A stretch of 64,000 bases of DNA from the NCBI GenBank assembly GCA_016630955.3, contig CM049985.1:2666001-2730000 (forward strand), given 5' to 3'. The notes under the pieces are model-generated. The model was not told the DNA's origin and searched no databases. It saw only the letters and a list, made by a program, of their open reading frames with translations. The stretch is from Didymella arachidicola. Lineage: Eukaryota > Ascomycota > Dothideomycetes > Pleosporales > Didymellaceae. Positions 53,620 through 64,000 of the stretch are shown one piece after another. How positions within the stretch are numbered: position 1 is the stretch's first letter; each line of letters begins with the position of its first letter. Both the position numbers and the translations under genes were made by a program.

Positions 53620-54726
53620 TCACCCGACTCTCGGCTTCTTGTACCTTTGGGAGTCAACATAGGGGATCGGTGACGGTCTTTTAGCGTTGGTCAAGTGTCC
53701 AACACTTTCGGACTGGTGCTGACCGAATCTGCAACCGAGCTCTCCTTCGAATCGGTTGCAGCAGGCGTACTGGGCTATATCGCCAGGCCTAGCGGTAGCG
53801 AGGCGATCAGGGTGAAATAGACAGTTCATGTCGGCACTGTTGAACAGCTCACCGCATTGCCGGCACAATTTGGGTTTATGATCGGGCGCGTTGTGATGCA
53901 TTGAGCGCTCGCGCGCGGCGAACCCAGCAACACTGGAAGTGGTGGAGATTTGAGATCTGGAATTGCTACTGGCAGCAGTATTATGCCGATACTCCTGCCT
54001 CCGCGCTTCTTGTTCCATCGCTGGGAAGTCAACGATGTTAGTACTATCGTCCGAGTCTGTAGGGCTGGCTTGAGGTTCGCGCTTGACAGCTTGTGGCTTC
54101 CGCAAACTAGGTGGCACTCGTAGACTATCGATGTTCTCAGATGCGCGGTGGGAACTCTGTCGTGGTGCGGAAGTTTGCACGGTCGGTCTTGCGTTCGAGC
54201 TATGCACCCCATTGCTTGATCCCACACGCTGCTTCATGCGATCATATGCATCTTGCTCGCTCGATCTGGGTTCAGAATTGATGGCGGGTTGGCTCCGGGC
54301 TTGCGACTGCCTATGCACCTGCGACTGAGCTTGCTGTCCGCGAATCAACGCCTGTGCCCAAGGTGAATGCGGCGCGAGACCTCGAGCAATCGCGCCCGAC
54401 AGCGCAGGTGACGACTTGCATAATTGCAGCACAACGCTTCGCAGTGCCCTAGAGCTGCTGGTGTCGATGATCTGCTTCACATGTTGAGGGTTAACTCGGC
54501 GCGAGTACTGCTGCCGGACATTGCCGCTCCCGGTGGCACCCGGGCGTTGACTGTCGCGGCGTGCACTTCTGTGCGAGCTTCCTATCTCCTGCTTGACGAC
54601 ATCCGACGGCTGACGTTGCTGTAGAGTTCTGTTTGATTGCGCATGATATCTGGCTTCGGGCTCTGGTGACGAAAACGTCAGATCGATCGCCTCGACATGC
54701 CCCTCGCGCCCTTGTTGCGGCCTCAT
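53620..54726 (-). CDS. uncharacterised protein with C-terminal CCHC/CCCH-like zinc site
   Basis: 368 residues, one exon, starting MRPQQGREGHVEAIDLTFSS, the first ATG in a frame that opens earlier without one. Most of the protein is Ser/Gln/Arg-rich and disordered. Near the N-terminus EAIDLTFSSPEPE resembles a SUMO-interacting motif (hydrophobic core IDLT followed by acids). A short ordered block, HVKQIIDTSSSRALRSVVLQLC...PALSGAIARGLAPHS, looks conserved. The C-terminal region has the metal-site pattern LCRQCGELF...NCLFHPD...YACCNRFEGELGCRFGQH (Cys-x2-Cys, Cys-x3-His, Cys-Cys, Cys-x4-His). A nuclear SUMO-linked role is only a suggestion. An upstream exon cannot be excluded. Confidence 0.72.
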   Translation of the reverse strand: MRPQQGREGHVEAIDLTFSSPEPEARYHAQSNRTLQQRQPSDVVKQEIGSSHRSARRDSQRPGATGSGNVRQQYSRRVNPQHVKQIIDTSSSRALRSVVLQLCKSSPALSGAIARGLAPHSPWAQALIRGQQAQSQVHRQSQARSQPAINSEPRSSEQDAYDRMKQRVGSSNGVHSSNARPTVQTSAPRQSSHRASENIDSLRVPPSLRKPQAVKREPQASPTDSDDSTNIVDFPAMEQEARRQEYRHNTAASSNSRSQISTTSSVAGFAARERSMHHNAPDHKPKLCRQCGELFNSADMNCLFHPDRLATARPGDIAQYACCNRFEGELGCRFGQHQSESVGHLTNAKRPSPIPYVDSQRYKKPRVG

Positions 54727-55637
54727 CGATAATGTATTAACGGTGATTGCGAGTGTGCTGAATAACGCCAAAACAAATATTAATAGAAAGCGTTACGGTG
54801 AAAGGGGTATAGTAATAGATTCTATGTTTGATAGCTACGCGTGTCTCCTCCAATGGCCGGCGGTTACCTAGCGTGTTTCTCACCCATCGTTAGCCGCGAA
54901 GCACGTGACCTTGGATTGAGAATACAGCCTTGGAAAGATCAATAACACGTTCGGTCATTACTGTATTGACCTGCTCTGGGTTTCAACTCCTATTCTGCAC
55001 CCCATACGACACAAGCTTTAGCCAGTGGCTGCGCGTCACCTCAAATGAGCAAGCGGATCACCATCCCAGTCTTGGCCCACGGCTTGTTTCCTCGGGCAGA
55101 ATTTGACCGTCCTTCATTTGCTTCCTGTGACACGGCTTAATCAAAACGAAGCCTCCGCGCGGAGCGGCCGCAACTTCCACCAACCGGGCAACGACCTGCA
55201 TCTATCGCGTTCTCGAACACAATATGCAGCCTGGAGAAAGACACCGAAAGCCTTACGACGACTGTACAAGATAATTAGGTTTTTGAGTGAGTGAGTGAGA
55301 ACACGAGCAGCCCCGCAGACGTTTACTGAGGTTTCTGAATGGCCAGCTCCTGCATTTGCGTGCTCTCATTGGTCTTTCTAGGATCAATCGTGTTCTCACC
55401 CATTCAGGGACCTATCCTGTACGAGCGGAATCAGCGGACACTAGTTTACGAGGAATGTATTATGGTAGTTTCAACGTGTTTAGTGCAAAAACAGGATGTC
55501 CACAATCATGGCCTCAATCTCCACGAGTCTTCAAAGCATGGCATGGGTACATCAGGGGCCGTATATATGCCATAGGTCTCACCTGACGTGAGCACCATTC
55601 ACTCGCTTCAATCACCATTCCACTCGTTCTTTCGAAA
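54727..55637. other. divergent intergenic region before pectin methylesterase
   Basis: About 900 bases. A short GAGT microsatellite lies near 55284-55299. No gene recognised; presumed promoters for the minus-strand gene ending the region and for the pectin methylesterase. Confidence 0.5.
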
Positions 55638-56753
55638 ATGCTTCACTTGCTTGCGTTGGTCCTTTCGCTGGCTGCTGCTGCAGTCGCAGCCCCGACCCCT
55701 CTCTGACCGCCCGCGCTGGCCGCACCTCCCCTCCTTCTGGCTGTCTCTCTGTCGGTGGCTCGAGCACATACAAAACTGTCTCGGCTGCTGTCGCAAAACT
55801 TAGCACCTCCAGCACGGCTGCTCAGTGTATCTTCATATACAAGGGTAAGTGAAGAAGACTGAACATCGAGCTCTGTTTTGACGAGACGTACCAGGCACCT
55901 ACAAAGAGCAAGTGTACATTCCGGCTCTCAAATCTGCTCTCACTATATACGGAGAGACTACTGACACGAGCGGGTTTGCTGCCAACACTGTTACCATCAC
56001 ACAGGGCAAGAGTCAGGATGACACTACCGTTGACGATCTCACTGCCACTCTGAGAGCTTGGACTACTAACCTCAAGGTGTACAACATCAACATCGTCAAT
56101 ACCCGTGGCTCGGGCTCCCAGGCTCTTGCTCTCAGCGCCTACGCCGACAAGCAGGGCTACTATGGCTGCCAGTTCAAGGGTTTCCAGGACACGATCATGG
56201 CTCAGACTGGCAACCAGATCTATGCCAAATCGTACATTGAAGGTCAGCCACTATCCCGACGACTGCCTCGAAACATTTACTTATGGTTTGAACAGGTGCC
56301 ACAGATTTCATCTTCGGGCAGAAGGCTACCGCTTGGTTCGATGGGGTGGATATCCGCGTCCTCACTGCCTCTGTTGGCTACCTCACAGCCAACGGTCGCG
56401 ACTCCGACTCCAACCCCTCTTACTACGTCATCAATAAGTCCAAGGTCTCTGCTGCTTCCGGTAACACCGTGAAGGTTGGTGCATTCTTTCTCGGCCGCCC
56501 GTGGAGGAACTACGCCCGCGTTGTCTTTCAGAACACTGCTCTCTCCAATGTCATCAACTCTGCTGGCTGGTCTCAATGGCAGAGCGCCGACCCTCGCACT
56601 GATAAGGTCACTTTTGGCGAGTACGGTAACACGGGCGCTGGCGCTAGCGGTACCCGAGCTTCCTTCGCAAAGAAGCTGTCTGCTGCTGTAAGCATCTCTA
56701 CAGTCCTTGGCAGTTCTTACAAAGACTGGGTCGACACCACCTACCTCTCGTAA
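55638..56753 (+). pseudogene. pectin methylesterase (CE8) with two-base frameshift
   Basis: De-esterifies pectin so that polygalacturonase and pectate lyase can act. Exons 55638-55844, 55895-56242 and 56296-56753. The catalytic part is intact: YKEQVYIPALKSALTIYGE, GFQDT, ATDFIFG spanning into exon 3, and LGRPWRN, with C-terminus KDWVDTTYLS. The start ATG at 55638 opens a good signal peptide (MLHLLALVLSLAAAAVAAP). But a (CT)3 repeat at 55699-55704 shifts the frame to a TGA at codon 23; with (CT)2 everything reads through to TARAGRTSPPSGCLSVGGSS and 336 residues. No intron or other ATG repairs it. It is either recent inactivation or a sequence error in a dinucleotide repeat. Confidence 0.85.
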
Positions 56754-59700
56754 ACGTACACTGTGCGTGCATCGTTCCGAGACGAGGCTTATCTTCTTGT
56801 AAATATTCATGCTGGAAAGGATACTCTTGAGCGAATTCAATAGTCGTTCACATTGCACTTCGATAAAATATTTCGTCTCTATGACAGCTCCTGCCGATAT
56901 TGTGGTCCTATAGTCCCATAAGGGATCGCGAAAACCCATATGAGAAGATATTACTAGCGTATGTGCTAACGGCTACAAGGAAATGCAACGACAGGTGGTC
57001 TCTGCGGAAAGGATAGGTAACACTGGTCTTGCCCATTCAGGCTGTGCTCTGGTTACCACACACTATCGTTAAATGAGCACGCTCCCTGCGTCTACCTGGC
57101 GATACGGCCGCCTTGACTGGTTCAGATTCTGTTGCAGAGTCTTCTTCGTACGCATCCATGGATTGGTTCGTCCTCCGTAGTGAGTATTCAGCATCGCATC
57201 TGCCACACATATTAAACCTTCAAACTCTTTCTTGATCCACTCATCGGCATTATATGAAACTGTATGACCTCTGAAGACAACATGCTCGAAACAGCGATTC
57301 CATCCCATCTCCTCATAACGCTAACATGCCCTTTAAGCATGCCGCCCGAGTACCAACAGCCCTTCCGGGGCTACTGCACCCGCTTCCCAACAGATATGTC
57401 GCGCCAAGTTATGGCTACAATCAGTGCATAGTGCCCCTCCAGAAACGAGTTCGAAACCAGTGCGATTGAGAAATCAAGTCCTTTGTCGCTTCGTCATCGT
57501 CAGTCGCTTCGTTCGGGAAAACCGCATTCGTAATCGACACGCGAAAAAGCTGAACAATGTATTGGGCTTACGACTGTTCCACGAGATCTACGCGCTTGAG
57601 GTGGACTAGCAGATATTTGAGTATGTGAGATGTTATAAGGAGACGGGATGTTGAACGTGGTGGTGTCAGGGCGCTGGGTACATAATAGTGATCGACCATG
57701 AAGTGACAGGTAATGTACAGAAATTCGATGCCATCATCTGTTCTAACTACGTTATAGCAATCTCAGTATGCATTCACATAGCAAGTGCGGTGGAAGTCAA
57801 TGGTGGTGCTAGAGTTACACGGAACTATTGATAAAGCTGAGAGATGTGGATCAGAGCGAACAATATTGAGCAGGAGTTGATGAGATTCCTCTGGTCAACG
57901 GATCAGCGGGCTACGTGATTCTATACTTGTGACTCAGCCGTAATTTGACCGATTGATAACCACTGATCCAATATCCGGGTCAGACCGGCAGTCTGATTGT
58001 TCTCCTCCGCGACAACTATGAATTACTGTGGTATACTGCGCTTCGTTTTGTGTAACAAGTATTTGACGGAGCAGATCTCATTGAAGTTTACGATATACCT
58101 CGTTGATGAAGCTCGCACCATCATATACGATCTTGTAAAACATAGCCAGCCAGGTGTGGTGCCAGCCGTGCGTGTTATAGTAAGGCATACTCACCCGACT
58201 GAGTGTCATTCTGCTCAATTTAGAGAGCGACTTGTGAAGCTGACCTGGCTATGAGTAAAGCTGACCCTGCGTGGGAGCCGTCGACAGCTACGTGATGCCC
58301 CCTCTCGGTGAAGCAGCTTCCCTGTGTACTTTAGCCCGCATTGCGAAAGCTTAGCGAATGCTTTGGTGAAACTGAGGCCTGCCAATGTAAGATGGTACAT
58401 CACGGACTGGATCAAAGATGAAGATATCAATGCTCACAGCAGGGTCCGAAAGGATGAAGCATCATCGAGGAGGGCCGGTGCAGAATGCATGCGTGTGTCC
58501 ATCTCTACCGAGCATGGTATCCACCAATATCTGCCGTAGTGTGGTGAATATAGTCCTACGGGGTCTCAGAGACCGCTGGATTTGCCGACGAAAGACTACG
58601 CCTCACGGATACTCGTACTGATCGCGACGCCAGGGCCGGGTTTACATGTATGACCCCCAAGTAGTACAGAGCTTCCAATGACTTAGTGAGGTATGAGCTA
58701 CTTCCTTCGGGGGCAAACAGATGTGCCCTCGCCCGCAATGATGGCCAGGCGCAGGAGTCGTAGAGAGGAGCCCCAGCAGTAGCTCGACGCCATTAGTTGG
58801 TGCACAATGAGTAAGTACTCCGTAGCAATCAGAATGACCGAAATGAAGACTTGGCGATCTGCCATGGTGCAGCAGAAATCCATTGATGGGAATGAGGCTT
58901 GGAGGTTGAGAAAGTGTGGCGACAAAGGTGGAGAAGAAAGAGATAAATGCGGGGAAGAGGCCAGGCTGGCTTAAGCGAGAGCCATGGCATCGGCATAGAA
59001 CGAGCTGATGGAAAGGAAGTAAAGATGAGCAACGTTCACTACATGACATTTGGTCAACTTTATCGAGCCTTCAATCTTGTCAAAAGGCTTCTGCTCGGCT
59101 TGCGATCATTGAATGTAGGTGCTCCAGGTCAAGTATAGATGCAAAATGGCTATATTGTGTTATATGGCAACCACCCCGGATTCTTGCGCCGCAATGGTAG
59201 AGTTGGCCATGGTCGGGAGATCAGTGTTGAGCACTGGAACGCGGAAGTGAAAGTGATCGGAGTCGTGGGGCTAGCGTGGTTGCCTTGTGGCCTTATCGCC
59301 CTTATCGCAAGAGCCGCTTCAGGAAGCACGCGACGCAGCAGCGACGCATACACCCAATACGATGGACTTAACCAACATCATCAAGACTACATACGTACCA
59401 GAACTTGATGATCGCAGCGTTCGCCGAACGCGCCAGGGGTAGTCGTGACGTGAACGCCCCGGTCAAGCGGCAGCTGATATACCCCGCGTAGCATGATAGG
59501 TTGAGCCCATGCGCGGGGGTGAATGGCGCGACCCAGCACCATCTCAAGAACCGCGATGTCTTACTCCTGTCAAACTGCCTCGTTACTAAATTCCATCTTC
59601 TACATGTGTTCTCAGGCGTGCCTGAAGTACCCGCTTTTTTGCTTGTCAATACCCTGCTGTTTAGCACATTCCCTTCGTGCTGATATACTGAGTGATTAGG

Positions 59701-59872
59701 CAGCTCCGAGGAGCTTATTGCCGCATCGGGCTCGGACGACTGCATAGGTACAAAGCATACTCGAGGATTGGATTTCGAAGATGTCGAACGAGGGCTGATT
59801 TTTGTATCGTCTAGTTCTTAACAGAGCCTCCATTACCTGCCTTCGCAATCGCAGGCGCCTTAACTATACCTC
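56754..59872. other. gene-poor stretch
   Basis: About 3.1 kb without a supported gene. Candidate frames are a 79-codon one on minus (57069-57308, MGWNRCFEHVVFRGHTV) and one with a hydrophobic segment on minus (58698-58925, ISVILIATEYLLIVHQL). Neither has homology I recognise or clear splice partners. No transposon ends of the families above were found here. Confidence 0.5.
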
Positions 59873-62800
59873 ATGGCGTGGTGGCGTCGAGACCCGTCCT
59901 TATGGGCGCGATCACCAGCCCATTGCTACGCTCAACGAATCCTACGCGACCATGAGGCAGCTCTACGAACGAGGTGCTTCTCGCGTACGCCCTCCAAGGC
60001 TGCACAGCATCAAGACCAGGACAATGCAAGTCGTCCGGATGGTATGACAGATCAGGAATGGGCACAACTGCAAAGATACCGACGATGGAAGAGGATCCTA
60101 CAGGAGCACCCGTACAAAGGTCTCTTTGGGGCCAGTGAGGATATGCTGAGAGGCAAAGGCCTTACTGATTGGGAGTGGTTGTATAAGACATTTCCCAAGT
60201 GGATGCTGCAGGAAATGGATTCGCAAGAAACTTCCATTGAGAGGAATGGTGCGGGTGGAAATGATCATGGTGGGCACACCCAAGCATCTGGTCGCAAAAC
60301 AATTGACGATTGCAGGGCAGAAGTACGGCGATAGATCGGAGAGAGCGAATCAAGCCGGGAAAGAGGTGCCGATCGAACGAAAGCCCTCCTTCGCGCAGCC
60401 AGTCATAAGAATAACACACTATGAACGTGGAGAATTTGGCATAGTATCCCCATCCGATCTTCGCCGACCAAGCGAGGCCTCTCATGTGAAGGTAGTTGGG
60501 AAGCTTGACAGGCAAGAGACAGCCAAACCCAAGGAGTTTCCCAACACTGGTACACATCCCAATATGCTGAAGGGGGGAGTGTTGGGATCTGGCGCAGGGC
60601 AGCAGGCTACAGATCAGGCTGAGTTCCCGGTCGTACCTGAAGCCACTAGTACAGTGGCCAACGAAGCTTCCAAGCGAGAGTCATCATTTATTGATGCATT
60701 CTTCGCCGACGAATCCAAATTGAATGATCGAGACTTGGACAGCAGCAAGTCTTGGAGGCAAACGGCGCTCCAGAGAAGAGCCACGTCAAACGTAGTGACG
60801 CGCCCAAGGACCGAGCCAAACCAGCCGAAGGAGCAGAATGCCCCGGCAACCGACATGACTCCGGCTCCGGTGCGAGAGACGTTCGTGATACCCTCTTCAC
60901 AAGCACTAGTGGACAACTACCTTTACCCAAGCCCAAGTGTTACAAAGAACAGTACAGTCAGTGAGGAGACGCCGCAGCCGCCGGTCGAGGAAACCAAGTG
61001 GTCAGTACTGGAGCCAAGGAAAGGTGTGCAAGGGACGAGTTCTTCAGAGGTGAACCCAGGCTCAGCAACTTCAACATCAACGAAGCTCGGAAGTCTTCCC
61101 GAGGAGGACATCGACTTCTTGAGTGCTGAAGAGATCCGAGCAGCCATGGGCCGCAGAAAGAGTGGCATAAAGAGCACCGAAGAGAGGATGCAAGAGCGAC
61201 AGAATCTGGAATCCGGATACGCGACTACAGAACTGAAGGCACTTGATGACGCGGTTGAGGGTCACGTCTTGAACAATTATCACGTACGTCGGACGTTGCA
61301 GGAATTCGAACGTACGCAGGTTCCACCGACGAAACACGAGGCGAAGGATGTCGAAGCCGAACAAACATCTTCGCAGACTCAATCAGAGCCTGTCCAAATC
61401 GAGTCTAGTATTGACCGTATGCGGAGGTGGATTGAAGAAGGTGGCACTTCCCTCGCAAAACACTTCTGGCAAGATCCTATCGAGGCAGGGGCACCCTCAG
61501 AGGCGGACATGCAATTTTTGAAACAGATGGCGGGGTTGGGGAAAAGCCGCCATGCACGCGAACACATCTCGGACGACCTAGAGAACGATCTACCGATGAG
61601 CAAGGGACTGCTCGAACGACTCAAGAATGATGAGAACAGAATCGAACATGCAGTATATCTTTTGCGAACCCCCAGAAAGGTCGTGTACGGCACTGAGATC
61701 TCGAAGAACCTTCGCACGATTCGAGAGCGCCGCTTGCGCAACACATACGAACGGACAGAAAAGCAGTTCGAGGCTGCATGCCAAGCGCTTCGAGATCTGG
61801 ACGCTGAAGTGGTACATAAAGCAACAAACGGCTTCAAACGTCGCCTCGGAATTGCCTCGAGGGTCTTGCATAAGAATCACACTCTGACCCGCATGCTGAC
61901 TTGGAGTGCGCAAGCTCGTCTCGATGAGCCTGACCTGGAGCGCAGCAAAGCTGAGCTATACAGTGAGATCCTGACTCGCATAGCTACGCTGCGGGACACA
62001 CAACTAGCTTTGGCAAGATTACTAGATCATGCTATTCAAACTTACGGGGTTTCCTTGAAGCCTGCAGACGAAGCGCTTTCAAGGGCAGCGTTGAGGAGCG
62101 AAGCTGAGGCCGCAGAAGAAGAGGTCAAGGAGGAGACTGCAGCAGTCGAGAAGGCAGGAGCCAAGTTCTTGGCCGATACTGCTGCAGCTGCTCGCCTTGC
62201 CGACGAAGTGGAGTCCCAGAAAGCCGCCATGAGAGGCTTCTCTGATGATGGCTACTCAAGAGAGCCCAAGCAGACCCTAAGGAAATCGTTCGAGGATAAA
62301 AACCCCCTAGCACATAGCCTCTTCAGACCTTTCAACCTCCAGTTCGAAAGTCTGGGTAAGAAGACAGAGGGAGAAGAGGCTGAAGAAAAGCTGAAGGAGG
62401 CCTTCAAACAGAAGACGGGCGACAGAAAGCTGGTGCAAGAAGCGCGCAGTGCATATGAGGATACTTATGGTCCGATCACGGTCGAGCATCGTCAAGTGCT
62501 ACAGACCGAGGAGTCAGCAGCCGCTGAGGCGAAGGAGACAAAGACGCTTGAAATGCCAAAGGAAGAGTCTATCAACCAGACTGCAACAATCGTGCAGGAG
62601 GAATTTGCTACCCGTGCGGTACCGGCTGGGGAACCGCCGTTAGCCCAATCTGAGACACAGCAAGCTGGAACAGCGCTTAATAGCACGACATCTCCTGCAG
62701 CGTTCGAGGCTGCAATGTTCGAAACATCTCCACCCCCAGTTATCGAGGAAGACTTCCGGGTTGCCCCCTCCGCCGCCGAAGAGGCAGCAACTTCACCAAG

Positions 62801-63419
62801 TACTGCAACTGATGGGTCTTCGACACGCAGTACCCCTGCCATCGATCTGCCGACTCACTATACTATCCTCATTCACAATCCTCAGACTGGTGCACTGAGT
62901 ATCACTACCTCGACGAGCGGACCACCACGAGACACCTCACCAGCGCTACCCATACATCAAGCACTGTCTTTGCTGAAGGCGCCAGCCAAGTTCCTTCCAT
63001 ATATTTCGTCCGGCCTTGAAGTTGTCACTGCTAAGAGACATGTGCTGGTCCTTCGTGATGCACTCGACGAGACATCCTCAATCCGGGGCTTCGAGACCAT
63101 CAGCACCCAGCCTTCTGCGGAGCCAGCTGCCGGGCTTCCCAGTAGTGCGGTCAACCCTATCGATGGCACGACGCGCTTGAGCCCTACTGGCTACAGCGGT
63201 GTTGAGCAAAATCTCGAACAGATGGAGCGTGATTTCGAGGAGAGACGACAGGCTGCCGCAGCTACAGAAGCTGCGAGGAGTAGAAGGAGCAGGCAGCAGA
63301 CTCGAGAAGAGGAGCTGCCCAAGAAGAAGAGAGGTAGCGTGGGCGGTGTGGTCAAGACCGCCATTTGGGCGAGTGCTCTCTGCTATGTCGTTGGTGTCAC
63401 GGCTGAGGTACTTCGATGA
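59873..63419 (+). CDS. large conserved fungal protein, probable mitochondrial membrane
   Basis: 1,159 residues from exons 59873-60248 and 60316-63419. The 67-nt intron (GTGCGG...TTGCAG) restores the frame between two open stretches otherwise offset. The N-terminus is Arg-rich without acids at first (MAWWRRDPSLWARSPAHCYAQ) and contains TRCFSRTPSKA, resembling a mitochondrial presequence with cleavage site. Then a conserved-looking block WKRILQEHPYKGLFGASEDMLRGKGLTDWEWLYKTFPKWM. The middle is low complexity, followed by a helical section (about 420-700) with RRTLQEFERTQ and long coiled-coil-like repeats of Glu/Ala/Lys. The C-terminus has the THYTILIHNPQTGALSI block and a single membrane helix, VVKTAIWASALCYVVGVTAEVLR. 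Function unknown. The exact start could lie in an additional upstream exon. Confidence 0.75.
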
Positions 63420-64000
63420 TATATTTCCGCATCCATCTTGCTTTTATGAATCCGGGCACAAGCGAGCGCTCTTTACAATAGGCGTTAGGAGATACACCAC
63501 ACTCACGAGTTTTACAGGTGTTCGAACATCCTCATCAATTTATCTTACCATTCCAAATCCTCAGATGACTTGAGTATACGAAGTAGTAACCCCCATTGCT
63601 GCGGCGTGAGATTGATCGTGGAGTCAATGGCCCCGAAAGACGTTTCCTTACTCAAATGGACAGGCACTGGCATGGAAGCTATTTTTATGATCTAGAATTG
63701 CAAATTACCAGGCAAGCTGAGTTGGCGAGATCCTGCCGCAGCGATCATGCTGCAGGTGAGTGCAGGTGATGTGAAAGCATTTGGCGTCAACAGGGAGCTT
63801 GTGCGAAAAGAAATAGACACTTGACAGTGCAGTACTATATTTGTTGAACATGCAAAAATGTGACCAGCCGACTGATCAAGGATTGCAACGTATTGAGAGA
63901 TATTTATCTTCAACAATATTTGCTTGCAGGAGAGACTTTTCCAAAGCGCGCAGATAACATAGAACATTTGGGCAGCGATGGACACTAGAAGACGCTCATC
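63420..64000. other. 3' flank to window end
   Basis: About 580 bases with no coding signal or repeat that I can support. AT content rises after 63800. Confidence 0.5.

Noticed and set aside
57069..57308. 79-codon minus-strand frame (MGWNRCFEHVVFRGHTV)
   Set aside because: Reads protein-like but I recognise no family and could find no convincing flanking exons. Could be a small gene or relic; not supported enough to call.
58642..59049. Overlapping minus-strand frames with a hydrophobic segment
   Set aside because: Three frames overlap in the same stretch, with none clearly preferred. No family recognised.
1..64000. tRNA, rRNA and CRISPR features
   Set aside because: Scanning by eye for tRNA T-arm consensus, rRNA cores and spaced direct repeats gave no supportable candidate. 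A tRNAscan or Infernal run would be decisive.

Overview
The window is a stretch of chromosome from a filamentous ascomycete, most probably a plant-associated Dothideomycete. That placement is an inference from gene content. It rests on short (about 45-190 nt) GT-AG introns, a HET-domain gene, Zn2Cys6 regulators, RTA1-type membrane proteins, a secreted pectin-degrading set and Fot1/pogo DNA transposons. About twenty genes can be modelled exon by exon with reading frames that close across every intron.

Layout. 0.3-2.8 kb: secreted GH3 beta-glucosidase. 3.5-5.4 kb: NAT/UapA-type purine permease. 8.3-16.5 kb: housekeeping block with the delta-9 desaturase (OLE1), tyrosyl-DNA phosphodiesterase (TDP1), a long-chain acyl-CoA synthetase (FAA-type) and an Rkm5-like lysine methyltransferase. 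17.6-23.2 kb: three complete Fot1/pogo transposons side by side, each with its own TIRs and an open transposase. 24.0-25.3 kb: GH28 endopolygalacturonase. 25.5-29.1 kb: a divergent zinc-type reductase / Zn2Cys6 regulator pair, each member broken by one small lesion. 30.4-32.4 kb: NCS1 permease. 33.6-35.9 kb: HET protein. 36.5-40.0 kb: NPC2/PG-PI transfer protein, V-ATPase subunit F (VMA7) and nuclear rim protein (NUR1). 40.7-42.9 kb: a decayed pogo element, a solo TIR and an inverted-repeat element. 43.5-45.9 kb: two convergent polytopic membrane-protein genes. 46.2-48.0 kb: a second copy, apparently identical in its coding region, of the third transposon. 48.5-49.8 kb: dead Zn2Cys6 regulator. 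50.2-56.8 kb: pectate lyase, a small secreted protein, an uncharacterised CCCH-type protein and a frameshifted pectin methylesterase. 59.9-63.4 kb: a large conserved fungal protein, probably mitochondrial.

How it fits together. The left half is ordinary core genome: fatty-acid desaturation and activation, DNA repair and translation-factor methylation. Accessory functions sit next to transposons: pectin and cell-wall breakdown, regulators, a HET gene and membrane receptors or transporters. Five regulatory or accessory coding units there are damaged: the reductase, its neighbouring regulator, one transposase, another regulator and the pectin methylesterase. The most notable signals are (i) a family of pogo elements whose TIRs all contain an iterated 14-18 bp box, with one copy carrying a third box; (ii) two copies of one element about 25 kb apart with no detected coding difference; and (iii) the co-damaged divergent reductase/regulator pair sharing a promoter with a perfect CGG-N4-CCG palindrome.
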